Assembly (NCBI RefSeq): GCF_038024095.1
Contig: NZ_CP150668.1
Span: 310,001 to 374,000, forward strand
Direction: 5' to 3'
DNA: 64,000 nucleotides
From: Polaribacter tangerinus
Lineage (GTDB): Bacteria; Bacteroidota; Bacteroidia; Flavobacteriales; Flavobacteriaceae
Below the pieces are notes generated by a model. That model saw only the letters and a list, made by a program, of their open reading frames with translations. It did no database searches and was not told where the DNA came from. The translations under genes were made by a program, and so were the position numbers. Positions 48,849-57,702 of this stretch are shown piece after piece; positions within the stretch are counted from its first letter, which is position 1, and each line of letters begins with the position of its first letter.

Positions 48849-49613
48849 ATGAATCTAGAACTATTTGAAAAAGTATTTAGTACTATAGACAAAGTAAACC
48901 AAGATGTTATAAACAGACACTTAAAAAAAATTAAAGAACTTAGTGTTTATTTACCAAAAACTCAGTCTTACTTTATGCTTCAAGACACCGTTAATCAATC
49001 TATAGGGCATCTTTGCGAAAATTACAGTCGTATTTTAGGTTACAATAAAAACGAAACTTTAGAAAAAGGACTACCTTTTCATTTTTCGAACTATCACCCA
49101 GAAGATGTAGAAAACTGGCAGAAGACCTTAAATGAGCTAATGCAATTTACAATGAAAGAGATACCTGAAGAAGAAAGAAGTAATTGTACGTATACCTGGA
49201 CTTACAGAATAAAAACAAAAAAAGGAAAATATTTAAATATACAAGAGTGCTTAACTCCTATTTATTTTGATTCTTATGGAAAACCGCTTGTTGGTTTTTC
49301 TCAAAGTACTGTAATAGATAGTGTAAAAAAACAAGCTCAAATTGGAGTTTGTAAAAAGTTAAATAACAATGGAGAATATGAAACTTTATTCTATAAAAAT
49401 TATTCTAAAAATATTTTATTAGACAATTTAAGCAATAGAGAATTAGATATTGTACGTTTATTATCTTTAGGTCTATCAACTAAAGAAATATCCGATAGGC
49501 TAAACATAAGTAGTTTTACAACCTCTACACACAGAAGGAATATTTTAGCAAAATTAGATTTTAATTCTACTGCAGAAATTACAAAATACTGCTTAACGCA
49601 TCAGCTGTTTTAA
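48849..49613 (+). CDS. LuxR/FixJ-type transcription regulator with PAS-like sensor
   Basis: 254 residues, no membrane segment. An N-terminal PAS-like fold (about 35-165; YNKNETLEKGLPFHFSNYH, then WTYRIKTKKGKYLNIQECL) would bind a small ligand. The C-terminal helix-turn-helix (about 190-254) carries LSNRELDIVRLLSLGLSTKEI and the recognition helix in SSFTTSTHRRNILAKL, the LuxR pattern. It lacks a response-regulator receiver domain, so activation is presumably by direct sensing. The target genes are unknown, and no paired kinase is nearby. Confidence 0.87.
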   Translation: MNLELFEKVFSTIDKVNQDVINRHLKKIKELSVYLPKTQSYFMLQDTVNQSIGHLCENYSRILGYNKNETLEKGLPFHFSNYHPEDVENWQKTLNELMQFTMKEIPEEERSNCTYTWTYRIKTKKGKYLNIQECLTPIYFDSYGKPLVGFSQSTVIDSVKKQAQIGVCKKLNNNGEYETLFYKNYSKNILLDNLSNRELDIVRLLSLGLSTKEISDRLNISSFTTSTHRRNILAKLDFNSTAEITKYCLTHQLF

Positions 49614-49653
49614 GCAAAATTTACAAGTTGCTAGTTTTGATAACCTGATTAGT

Positions 49654-49698
49654 ATTCAAAAAAAAACTTTTTTCTATTGAAAAAAATTTTTTTTGAAT
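49654..49698. terminator. A/T-only hairpin between convergent genes
   Basis: ATTCAAAAAAAAA followed by CTTTTTT (from 49654) pairs with AAAAAAATTTTTTTT and GAAT (to 49698), about 18 pairs with a small mismatch and a CTATTG loop. Likely terminates both the LuxR gene and folE. Confidence 0.6.
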
Positions 49699-49716
49699 CG
49701 ACACAAAGAAATGTTT

Positions 49717-50403
49717 TTAAAACTGTGTATCCATTTGCAAATACTGTAAAAACTCTTTTCTGGTTTCTTTTTCTTTAAACTTTCCACCAAACTCAGAGGT
49801 TACTGTAGAGCTTTCTATATCTTTAATTCCTCTAGAGTTTACACATAAGTGTTTTGCATCTATTACGCATGCTACATCATCAGTACCTAAAGCTTCTTGC
49901 ATTGCCTGTACAATTTGCATCGTTAAACGCTCTTGTACTTGTGGTCTTTTAGAAAAATATTCTACTATCCTATTCATTTTAGAAAGGCCAATTACTTTTC
50001 CTTTAGAAATATACGCAACATGAGCTCTACCAATAATTGGCAATAAATGATGCTCACAAGTAGAATAAACAACTATGTTTTTTTCTACCAACATCTCTCC
50101 ATAATTATAATTATTATCGAAAGTTGATGCTTTTGGTTTGTTTTTGGGGTTCAGTCCCATAAACATTTCATTAATAAAGGCTTTGGCAACTCTTTTTGGA
50201 GTACCTTGTATGCTATCGTCTGTTAAATCCATACCTAAGGTATGTAAAATATCTTTAACACTTTCTTCTATTTTAGCTATTTTTTCTTGATCAGAAATAG
50301 TAAATGCATCTGGTCTTATTGGGTTTTCTGCAGAAGTTGCCACATGATTTGCGCCTATTTCTTCAATTCTTTCGTCATTCATTTTGCTACTAAATTCAAA
50401 CAT
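49717..50403 (-). CDS. folE: GTP cyclohydrolase I
   Basis: 228 residues. It converts GTP to 7,8-dihydroneopterin triphosphate, the first step of folate (and tetrahydrobiopterin) synthesis. The zinc and active-site segment STCEHHLLPIIGRAHVAY, then GLSKMNRIVEYFSKRPQVQERL, and the C-terminal CVNSRGIKD match FolE. The N-terminal 40 residues are a non-conserved extension. A -7 element lies 20 bases upstream, so it can be transcribed separately from hisS, which lies 160 bases upstream on the same strand. Confidence 0.97.
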   Translation of the reverse strand: MFEFSSKMNDERIEEIGANHVATSAENPIRPDAFTISDQEKIAKIEESVKDILHTLGMDLTDDSIQGTPKRVAKAFINEMFMGLNPKNKPKASTFDNNYNYGEMLVEKNIVVYSTCEHHLLPIIGRAHVAYISKGKVIGLSKMNRIVEYFSKRPQVQERLTMQIVQAMQEALGTDDVACVIDAKHLCVNSRGIKDIESSTVTSEFGGKFKEKETRKEFLQYLQMDTQF

Positions 50404-50422
50404 TTCAATCTGTTAATAAATG

Positions 50423-50430
50423 CAAATTTA
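50423..50430 (-). promoter_or_regulatory. -7 promoter element of folE
   Basis: On the minus strand it reads TAAATTTG, 19 bases before the folE ATG. Confidence 0.45.
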
Positions 50431-50563
50431 AGTGTTTGGTTTTTATTATTTGATGTTTTGTATAAATTATCGTTATAATTAAATAATTTTTAACCTTTAA
50501 TACTTAGGGATTATTAGTTATAAAGAATACTGTTCTTTATGCAATTGGCTACTATTTAAAATA

Positions 50564-51928
50564 CTACTTTAATTGAAGTAGCAATTCATCTGATGTACAT
50601 TCGAACTGTTCTCCTGTACTCATATTTTTTAAAGTAAAACGGCTGTTTTCTAATTTAGAAACTACAAATTCTATGGCTCTATTACTTACATATTTCCATT
50701 GCTTTTTTTGTTGCTTATTACTTTCTGCCAAATCTGGATAAAATTCTGATTTTACACCATTTTCTCGAAGCATTTTAATTGTTTTCATTATAGTGAGAGA
50801 TGCTGAATCATCGAAATTTAAAAATAACACTTTCGGCTTTGGTAAATCTACCGACTTAAATAAGCCTAATTCTTCTAATACCAAATAAATTCTATCTAAA
50901 CCAAAGGAAATACCTACTCCTGAAACATCTTTAAGTCCGAAAATTCCAGTTAAATCATCATATCTTCCACCACCACCAATAGAACCCATACTTACCTCTT
51001 TAGGAGCAGAAACTTCAAAAATAGCTCCTGTGTAATAATTTAAGCCTCTTGCTAAGGTAACATCTACCTCTAAATTTGCAGATTTTAAACCAATCTCTTG
51101 AATAGTATTTACAACAAATTGCAACTCCTCTACTCCTTTTAATCCTTCGTTAGAAGATGCTAACATATTTTTTAATGACAATAGTTTTTCTGAATTAGTA
51201 CCAGAAAAGTCGAATAACGGCGCAACTTTATTTATGGCCTCTTCAGTAATACCTTTAGAAAGCATTTCTTTTACAACACCTTCTTTACCAATTTTATCTA
51301 GTTTATCTAAAGCTACAGTAAAATCAATTAACTTGTTTTTTGCACCAATAACTTCTGCAATACCTGATAGTATTTTTCTGTTATTAATTTTAATGGTTGT
51401 GTTATTTAATTGTAGGTCTGAAAAAACGGTATCATACAATTGAACAAAAGTAACTTCTTGCCACAAAGAAGTACTTCCTACAACATCTGCATCACATTGA
51501 AAAAACTCTCTAAATCTACCTTTTTGTGGTCTGTCTGCTCTCCAAACTGGCTGAATTTGATATCTTTTAAATGGAAAAGTTATTTCATTTTGATGCTGAA
51601 CTACATATCGTGCAAAAGGAACGGTAAGGTCGTATTTTAGAGCTTTTTCTGATATTTGAGAAATTAATTTTGTACTATTTTTTTCTGACAACAGTTTAGA
51701 TTCTGCCTTTTTTAAATAATCTCCCGAGTTTAATATTTTAAAAATCAATCGATCTCCTTCCTCTCCGTACTTTCCCATTAAAGTTGATGAATTTTCGAAA
51801 CTTGGTGTTTCTATTGGCTGGAAACCAAAAATTTCAAATGCTTTTTTAATGGTGTTAATTATGTAATTTCTGTTAGTAACTTCTACAGGAGAAAAATCTC
51901 TTGTTCCCTTTGGAATACTTGGCTTCAT
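50564..51928 (-). CDS. hisS: Histidyl-tRNA synthetase
   Basis: 454 residues. It charges tRNA-His with histidine. The class II motifs are present: motif 1 region KPSIPKGTRDFSPVEV at the start, motif 2 PVWRADRPQKGRFREFFQ, histidine-binding VDVTLARGLNYYTGAIFEV, and motif 3 SGVGISFGLDRIYLVLEELG. A C-terminal anticodon-binding domain follows from about 360. It is followed by folE 160 bases on and preceded by the YihY gene. Confidence 0.97.
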   Translation of the reverse strand: MKPSIPKGTRDFSPVEVTNRNYIINTIKKAFEIFGFQPIETPSFENSSTLMGKYGEEGDRLIFKILNSGDYLKKAESKLLSEKNSTKLISQISEKALKYDLTVPFARYVVQHQNEITFPFKRYQIQPVWRADRPQKGRFREFFQCDADVVGSTSLWQEVTFVQLYDTVFSDLQLNNTTIKINNRKILSGIAEVIGAKNKLIDFTVALDKLDKIGKEGVVKEMLSKGITEEAINKVAPLFDFSGTNSEKLLSLKNMLASSNEGLKGVEELQFVVNTIQEIGLKSANLEVDVTLARGLNYYTGAIFEVSAPKEVSMGSIGGGGRYDDLTGIFGLKDVSGVGISFGLDRIYLVLEELGLFKSVDLPKPKVLFLNFDDSASLTIMKTIKMLRENGVKSEFYPDLAESNKQQKKQWKYVSNRAIEFVVSKLENSRFTLKNMSTGEQFECTSDELLLQLK

Positions 51929-52030
51929 TAAATGATTTTTATTTTTTATCCTAACATCGTTGTTTTGTAAAAAAACTTTATGTCTATTAAAAATGTAAAT
52001 TTTATTTTCTCGAGCAAATATCGTGAAAAG

Positions 52031-52978
52031 TTATATTTTTTTGGAAGTTCTATTCATTTTATTTCTATGCTTTAAAGAATAAATAGTAGCATTTAGTTCG
52101 AAACCAAGCAATAGAATAATGGCGTTAAGCCAAACAAACAACATGAGTATTAAAAGTGTACCTATAGAACCATATAATTGATTATACTGAGCAAACTTAA
52201 CTACATAAATTCCGAATAAATAAAAAGTAAATAAAGAAACCACAGTTGTTAAAAAAGCACCTGCTGAGAAAAATTTCACTTCTTTTCCTTGCTTTGTTCC
52301 AAAACGAAATAATAAGGATACTATAGTAAAAATCATGATTAGAAATAACAAACTTTTACCGATAAAAAATAGGTTTAAATCGCTGGTATTTAACCAACCT
52401 TTTTCGTCAATTTTTGATAATGCAACTTGGTATAAAATAATGAGAACGACCGTAATTATTAAAAAAAAAGACATTAATAAAGAAACACCTAAAGAAATAA
52501 AATAGGCTTTAAAAACATTTCTAAATTCTTTTACATGATACGAATATTCGAAACCTCCAAAAATAGCGTTTACGCCATTGGTCATTAAAAAAATTGACAA
52601 TAAAAAACCTAACGATAGTAAACCTCCATACTGATTATTAACAATATCTACCAACACTAAATTTACAGCATCGAAGGTTTGTGGAGGTAAAATTTCTTTT
52701 ATGAAAGAAAACAATCCTTCTTGGAAACCGTCTATAGGAATGTAGGGTATTAATGTAAGTATAAAGAGTAAAAAAGGAAAAACTGCCATAAAAAAACTAA
52801 AAGCTATTCCGCCTGCCCTAGAAGTTAAAGCACCTTTTACAATACCTATAATATACATTTCCAAAACATCGTACAAAGACATGCCCTCGAGACCCGGAAT
52901 TTTAATCTTCTTTCCAAAAATTACCAATAAATTTACAATAGGAATTTTATGTAATTTATTTTCTATCTCTTTGCTCAT
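52031..52978 (-). CDS. YihY/virulence-factor BrkB-family membrane protein
   Basis: 315 residues with about six membrane segments (starting near 50, GGIAFSFFMAVFPFLLFIL). The segment GVNAIFGGFEYSYHVKEFRN (about 140-159) and the terminal LNAIILLLGFELNATIYS are the family pattern (YihY/UPF0761). Function is not established; the old RNase BN assignment of the family is not supported. It is in a minus-strand run nadC - pentapeptide - YihY with 16-37 base gaps, so probably cotranscribed. Confidence 0.9.
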   Translation of the reverse strand: MSKEIENKLHKIPIVNLLVIFGKKIKIPGLEGMSLYDVLEMYIIGIVKGALTSRAGGIAFSFFMAVFPFLLFILTLIPYIPIDGFQEGLFSFIKEILPPQTFDAVNLVLVDIVNNQYGGLLSLGFLLSIFLMTNGVNAIFGGFEYSYHVKEFRNVFKAYFISLGVSLLMSFFLIITVVLIILYQVALSKIDEKGWLNTSDLNLFFIGKSLLFLIMIFTIVSLLFRFGTKQGKEVKFFSAGAFLTTVVSLFTFYLFGIYVVKFAQYNQLYGSIGTLLILMLFVWLNAIILLLGFELNATIYSLKHRNKMNRTSKKI

Positions 52979-52994
52979 GAGTTACATATCGATT

Positions 52995-53567
52995 TTAAAC
53001 CAACTTAATACCAAAGGAAACTAGTAATCCATCTATAGTATTTCTGTTAAAAAGTGCATTTTTTAAACGATTTTTTTCTGGATGAATTTCAAAATTATAT
53101 GCTGTTCTAAAATCAGATTTTATTAAATTAGAAGCATCAAAAATAGCGGATTTTAAGTCGCAATTATCAAAGATTACCTCACTGAGGTTTGTTTCTGTAA
53201 AATCTACTTCTTGTAAATTACAATTTGTAAAACTAGTTTTAGGAATATTTAATTGATAAAAAGAAGAAAAATTAAGCTGACAACTTTTAAAACTTAACTG
53301 GAGTAAAAAAGTATCACACTCATTAAATTTTAATCCTATCATTTTACAGCTTTCAAAAGAAACATTTTTAAAAGCAGTATTGGCAATGTTGGTATTGCTA
53401 AAATTACACTCTATAAAAATACAATCTATAAACTCGATGTTAGATGCATGAACACCATCAAAATTACAATTTAAAAAAGTACAACTATCATACGATGCTT
53501 TGACGATACCTATTGGGGTATAATCAATTTTCGAATAAGTTTCTTCTGTAAAATAAAGTTCCATCAT
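52995..53567 (-). CDS. Pentapeptide-repeat protein
   Basis: 190 residues. From about 20 to 150 the chain repeats every five residues with a central Phe or Leu (for example SNTNIANTAFKNVSFESCKM, TNLSEVIFDNCDLKSAIFDA), giving the square right-handed beta-helix of pentapeptide proteins. Some such proteins (Qnr, MfpA) shield gyrase by mimicking DNA; this one is short of the strict A(D/N)LxX form and is Cys-rich, so a specific role cannot be given. Two adjacent ATG codons (53567 and 53564) are possible starts. Confidence 0.9.
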   Translation of the reverse strand: MMELYFTEETYSKIDYTPIGIVKASYDSCTFLNCNFDGVHASNIEFIDCIFIECNFSNTNIANTAFKNVSFESCKMIGLKFNECDTFLLQLSFKSCQLNFSSFYQLNIPKTSFTNCNLQEVDFTETNLSEVIFDNCDLKSAIFDASNLIKSDFRTAYNFEIHPEKNRLKNALFNRNTIDGLLVSFGIKLV

Positions 53568-53604
53568 TTATGTAAAGTAGTTTCTTTTAAAGTTCTTTTT
53601 TTTA

Positions 53605-54462
53605 TTAAACAGCTTTTAAACTTAGGTCTAAATTGTGTACAGAATGGGTTAATGCTCCAGAAGAAATATAATCTACTCCGCATTCTGCATATTTACGAAT
53701 AGTTTTCTCGCTAATTCCTCCAGAAGATTCTGTTAAGCAGGTATTGCCAATTAATTGAACAGCTTTTTTAGTATCTTCAAAGGTAAAATTATCAATTAAA
53801 ATTCTATAAACGCCTTTGTTTTTGAGTATTTCTTTAATTTCTTTTAAGTTTCTTGCTTCTACAATTATTTTAATATCAATATTATTTTCTGACAAATATT
53901 TTTTTGTTTTTGTAATGGCTTGCGTAATTCCGCCTGCAAAATCGATATGATTGTCTTTTATCATAACCATATCATACAGAGCAAACCTATGGTTTTCTCC
54001 ACCTCCAATTTTTACAGCCCATTTTTCTAAAGCTCTAATACCAGGAGTTGTTTTTCTGGTGTCTAAAACTTTGGTTTTAGTTCCGTTTAAAAGCGTTGTA
54101 AAAGCAGCTGTTTTTGTAGCAATTGCACTCATTCTTTGCATCGAGTTTAAAACCAATCGCTCTGCCATTAAAATAGATTGTGATTTACCTGAAACATAAA
54201 ATACAACATCGCCAAAAGTAACTTTATCACCGTCATTTTTAAAAGTTTCTACAATTAAATCTTTATCAATATAATTAAAAACTTGTTTAGCAAACTCTAC
54301 CCCAGCAATTATTCCATCCTCTTTAACTAATAATTTTGCTTTGCCAGAGGCGGTTTCGGGAATACAAGAAAGTGAGGTATGGTCTCCATTACCTACATCT
54401 TCTCTAACAGCATTTTTAATGATGATGTCTAATTCGTTTTGAAATTGTTCTTTTGATATCAT
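53605..54462 (-). CDS. nadC: Nicotinate-nucleotide pyrophosphorylase (carboxylating)
   Basis: 285 residues. It makes nicotinate mononucleotide from quinolinate and PRPP in NAD synthesis. ERLVLNSMQRMSAIATKT, DTRKTTPGIRALEKWAVKIGG and HRFALYDMVMIKDNH, then ESSGGISEKTIRKYAECGVD are the quinolinate phosphoribosyltransferase signatures, with substrate-binding Arg and Lys intact. It leads a minus-strand series and is divergent from rlmH. No nadA or nadB is in the window. Confidence 0.97.
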   Translation of the reverse strand: MISKEQFQNELDIIIKNAVREDVGNGDHTSLSCIPETASGKAKLLVKEDGIIAGVEFAKQVFNYIDKDLIVETFKNDGDKVTFGDVVFYVSGKSQSILMAERLVLNSMQRMSAIATKTAAFTTLLNGTKTKVLDTRKTTPGIRALEKWAVKIGGGENHRFALYDMVMIKDNHIDFAGGITQAITKTKKYLSENNIDIKIIVEARNLKEIKEILKNKGVYRILIDNFTFEDTKKAVQLIGNTCLTESSGGISEKTIRKYAECGVDYISSGALTHSVHNLDLSLKAV

Positions 54463-54621
54463 AAATCTTTTTATTCTGATGTAAAAATAACAATGATTTT
54501 CAACTTTTAAGAAGTTCTAGTGATTTTATGTTCTAAAACTGATAAATTTGTAGAGAATTAGTATAATGATTTGTCGATATTTCTTAAAAGTTGAGTAATC
54601 ATTAGAAATGATAGTTAAAAG

Positions 54622-55095
54622 ATGAAAATTAAATTACTTGCCATTGGCAAAACTGATAATAAAAACTTAATACTGCTCATAGATGAGTATAAAAAACGGT
54701 TAAAGCACTACATAAAGTTTGAATTAGAAATTATACCAGATTTAAAAAACACCAAAAATTTAAGTGAAATTCAACAAAAAGAAAAAGAAGGAGAATTAAT
54801 TCTTTCTAAAATAGAAAATACCGATAATCTTATTCTTTTAGATGATAAGGGAAAACAATTTACTTCTGTAGAATTTTCTAAATATCTTCAAAAAAAAATG
54901 AATGCTGGTATAAAACAGTTGGTGTTTGTTATTGGTGGTCCGTATGGTTTTTCTGAAAAAGTATATCAAAAATCTGCCGGTAAAGTATCGCTTTCTAAAA
55001 TGACTTTCTCACATCAAATGATTCGCTTATTTGTAATAGAACAATTGTATAGAGGTTTTACTATTTTAAAAAACGAGCCCTATCATCATGAGTAA
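54622..55095 (+). CDS. rlmH: 23S rRNA (pseudouridine1915-N3)-methyltransferase
   Basis: 157 residues, the family length. It methylates pseudouridine 1915 in helix 69 of 23S rRNA. The SPOUT fold has [15 protein letters not shown], the SAM-binding [15 protein letters not shown], and the C-terminal [23 protein letters not shown] region (about 126-148), ending with NEPYHHE, the RlmH hallmark. It is divergent from nadC. Confidence 0.97.
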   Translation: MKIKLLAIGKTDNKNLILLIDEYKKRLKHYIKFELEIIPDLKNTKNLSEIQQKEKEGELILSKIENTDNLILLDDKGKQFTSVEFSKYLQKKMNAGIKQLVFVIGGPYGFSEKVYQKSAGKVSLSKMTFSHQMIRLFVIEQLYRGFTILKNEPYHHE

Positions 55096-55150
55096 AACTC
55101 ATACTTTTTTCCTTTTTTATATTTTTAAATTTAGTAGCGTTAAAACTTTG

Positions 55151-55158
55151 TAACTTTG
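55151..55158 (+). promoter_or_regulatory. -7 promoter element of the rdgB gene
   Basis: TAACTTTG fits TAnnTTTG, 23 bases before the ATG. Confidence 0.45.
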
Positions 55159-55181
55159 GTTTTTTAAAACAACAATCTGAA

Positions 55182-55766
55182 ATGGAAATAGTATTTGCTA
55201 CCAACAATCATAATAAATTGGAGGAAGTTCAAGAAATGTTACCTGCTTCAATAAAATTATTAAGCCTAAATGATATTGGTTGTAATGATGATATAGAAGA
55301 AACTGAGACGACTTTAGAAGGAAATGCAAAATTAAAAGCCAATTATATTACAACAAAATTTGGTTATAACTGTTTTGCAGATGATACAGGTTTAGAGGTT
55401 GAAAGTTTGGATGGAAATCCTGGCGTATACTCTGCAAGATATGCAGGAGAACCATCAAATTCTGAAAAAAACATGCAAAAGTTATTGTTAGCACTTAATA
55501 ATAAAACTAATAGAAAAGCTCAGTTTAGAACCGCAATTTGTTTAAATATAGATAAAAAACAATATATATTTGAAGGAATTTGTAAAGGAGAAATTCTAAA
55601 TGAAAAAAGAGGAGAAAAAGGGTTCGGTTACGATCCAATTTTTTCTCCAGAAAATCACCAAATTTCGTTTGCAGAAATGGATTCTGAAAGCAAAAACAAC
55701 ATTTCTCATAGAGGCATTGCCATTAAAAAATTAGTTGCTTTTTTACAAAAGGTTACACACCAATAG
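55182..55766 (+). CDS. rdgB: Non-canonical purine NTP diphosphatase (RdgB/HAM1)
   Basis: 194 residues. It hydrolyses dITP, XTP and similar damaged purine nucleotides to monophosphates. [18 protein letters not shown] (3-20) is the substrate lid motif; [22 protein letters not shown] holds the catalytic Asp; [11 protein letters not shown] and [10 protein letters not shown] complete the family pattern. It lies 28 bases before the ABC permease gene and may be cotranscribed with it. Confidence 0.96.
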   Translation: MEIVFATNNHNKLEEVQEMLPASIKLLSLNDIGCNDDIEETETTLEGNAKLKANYITTKFGYNCFADDTGLEVESLDGNPGVYSARYAGEPSNSEKNMQKLLLALNNKTNRKAQFRTAICLNIDKKQYIFEGICKGEILNEKRGEKGFGYDPIFSPENHQISFAEMDSESKNNISHRGIAIKKLVAFLQKVTHQ

Positions 55767-55793
55767 GTATCACAATACAAGTATATTTTAAAA

Positions 55794-56816
55794 ATGATTC
55801 TAAATAGCTTTAAAAAACAATTTATAATACTTGTAGCTTTTCTAGTTATATTGTTTTTTTTAAACATTTGCCTCGGTTCAGTAACGATACCTCCAAAAGA
55901 AATATTTAAAATAATATTGGGAAACCTTTCTGTAAAAGAAAGTTGGGAAATAATAATTATCAACTATAGGCTACCAAAAGCAATAACCGCAGTTTTGGTG
56001 GGATCTGGTTTATCAGTTGCAGGTTTATTAATGCAAACATTATTTAGAAATCCGCTTGCTGGCCCTTTTGTTTTAGGAATTTCTTCGGGAGCTAGCTTGG
56101 GTGTTGCCTTATTAATTTTAGGAGCAGCAGCCATTGGTGGCTTTACCATTACTAGCTCTCAACTATCTCTTCCTTTAGCGGCTAGTATTGGCTCATTTCT
56201 AGTACTTTTTGCAGTAATTTTAGCAGCAAATAAAGTAAGAAACACCATGTCTATACTTATTATAGGTTTAATGTTTGGAAGTTTAACTGCTTCAGTTATT
56301 AGTGTTCTTGCTTATTTTAGCCAAGCAGCACAAATACAACAATACCTATTTTGGAGCTTTGGTAGCTTAGGAAATTTATCTTGGAACGAATTATTAATTT
56401 TTAGTCCCATTTACTTTATTAGCATTGTAGCTACATTGTTTATTATAAAACCATTAAATAGTTTTTTATTGGGCGAAAACTATGCTAAAAGTTTGGGTAT
56501 AAATATTAAAAAAAGTAGAAATATTATTTTGATAATTGCTAGTCTTTTAACTGGAGTAACAACAGCTTTTGCTGGTCCGATAGCTTTTATTGGACTTGCA
56601 GTGCCCCACATTGCAAGAATGATTTTTGCTACCTCGAACCACAAAGTGTTGCTCCCTGCGGTAATTATTTTAGGAGCCATAACAATGCTTATTTGCGATG
56701 CAATTGCACAACTACCAACTAGCGAATTTACTTTACCAATTAATGCCATTACTTCACTTTTTGGCGCACCAATTGTAATTTGGCTTCTCATTAGAAAAAA
56801 GAAATTATTTGTATAA
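55794..56816 (+). CDS. FecCD-type ABC transporter permease
   Basis: 340 residues with about nine to ten membrane segments. It belongs to the BtuC/FecCD family that imports iron-siderophores, haem or cobalamin. RLPKAITAVLVGSGLSVAGLLMQTLFRNPLAGP (landmark, about 56-88; the stretch PLAGPFVLGISSGASLG interacts with the ATPase) and the terminal GAPIVIWLLIRKK are typical. The ATPase gene follows, but no substrate-binding protein or TonB receptor gene is nearby, so the ligand is open. Confidence 0.93.
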   Translation: MILNSFKKQFIILVAFLVILFFLNICLGSVTIPPKEIFKIILGNLSVKESWEIIIINYRLPKAITAVLVGSGLSVAGLLMQTLFRNPLAGPFVLGISSGASLGVALLILGAAAIGGFTITSSQLSLPLAASIGSFLVLFAVILAANKVRNTMSILIIGLMFGSLTASVISVLAYFSQAAQIQQYLFWSFGSLGNLSWNELLIFSPIYFISIVATLFIIKPLNSFLLGENYAKSLGINIKKSRNIILIIASLLTGVTTAFAGPIAFIGLAVPHIARMIFATSNHKVLLPAVIILGAITMLICDAIAQLPTSEFTLPINAITSLFGAPIVIWLLIRKKKLFV

Positions 56817-56835
56817 AATTTAAAATATTAATAAA

Positions 56836-57633
56836 ATTAAAACAACAACAGAAAATATCGTCTTAGAAACAGTTAATTTAAGTATTGGATATAACAACAA
56901 TAACAACAGAAATGTAGTTGCGGATAACATCAACTTAAAAATAGAAGCTGGAAAATTAGTGGTTGTTTTAGGAAAAAATGGCATTGGTAAATCTACGTTG
57001 CTTAGAACATTTTCTAAAGTTCAAAAACCCATAGCTGGAACTCTTTATTTTGAAGAAAAAAAACTAGATTTATATTCAGAAAATGAACTCTCTAAAAAAC
57101 TAAGTCTTGTTTTAACAGAAAGACTTCCAGAAAGTCAACTAACTGTTTTCGAGCTTATTGCACTTGGAAGACAACCTTACACAAATTGGCTAGATACACT
57201 AGCAAAAGAAGATGAAAAAAAAATACAAAATGCCATTGAACTCACAGATATTTCTCACCTAAAAAACCGACGGTTTTACGAATTAAGCGATGGTCAGCTT
57301 CAACGAGTTTTAATTGCCAGAGCATTAGCACAAGATACCGAAGTAATTATTTTAGATGAACCATCAGCGCATTTAGATATGCATCAAACGATTAAAATTT
57401 TTAGTCTCCTAAAAAAGTTGGTATCAGAAACAAAAAAAACAATTTTAATTTCTACACACGAAATTAATTTGGCTATACAGCTTGCAGATGAAGCTATCAT
57501 AATATCAGAACAAAACGTAGTACAAGGAACCATAAAAAAATTAGTAGATAAAGGCACATTTGAAACACTTTTTCCCAATACGTTGTTAAAATTTAATAAA
57601 ACCCTTCAGCAATTTGTGGTTAATAAAATATAA
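56836..57633 (+). CDS. ABC transporter ATP-binding protein (FecE/BtuD-like), apparent ATT start
   Basis: 265 residues if it starts at the ATT at 56836. It energises the adjacent FecCD-type permease. Walker A LGKNGIGKST (45-54), signature LSDGQLQRV, Walker B VIILDEPSAHLD and the switch His in STHEINLA are all intact. No ATG, GTG or TTG occurs in frame between the stop codon at 56821 and the GTG at 56959. Starting at 56959 would delete the first beta-strands and the ATP-stacking A-loop (VNLSIGY), which reads as perfect coding sequence upstream. The frame can begin only at ATT 56827 or 56836 or similar; 56836 gives the likely N-terminus (M)KTTTENIVLE. Confidence 0.85.
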   Translation: MKTTTENIVLETVNLSIGYNNNNNRNVVADNINLKIEAGKLVVVLGKNGIGKSTLLRTFSKVQKPIAGTLYFEEKKLDLYSENELSKKLSLVLTERLPESQLTVFELIALGRQPYTNWLDTLAKEDEKKIQNAIELTDISHLKNRRFYELSDGQLQRVLIARALAQDTEVIILDEPSAHLDMHQTIKIFSLLKKLVSETKKTILISTHEINLAIQLADEAIIISEQNVVQGTIKKLVDKGTFETLFPNTLLKFNKTLQQFVVNKI

Positions 57634-57635
57634 TT

Positions 57636-57666
57636 TTGACGAAAGCCTAACTTTTTGTTACATTTG
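57636..57666 (+). promoter_or_regulatory. Full -33/-7 promoter of the M28 peptidase gene
   Basis: TTG (57636-57638), a 20-base spacer and TACATTTG (57659-57666) fit the Bacteroidota promoter, 36 bases before the ATG. Confidence 0.6.
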
Positions 57667-57702
57667 AATACTTAATTATACAAATAAATACTTTTAAAAT
57701 CG

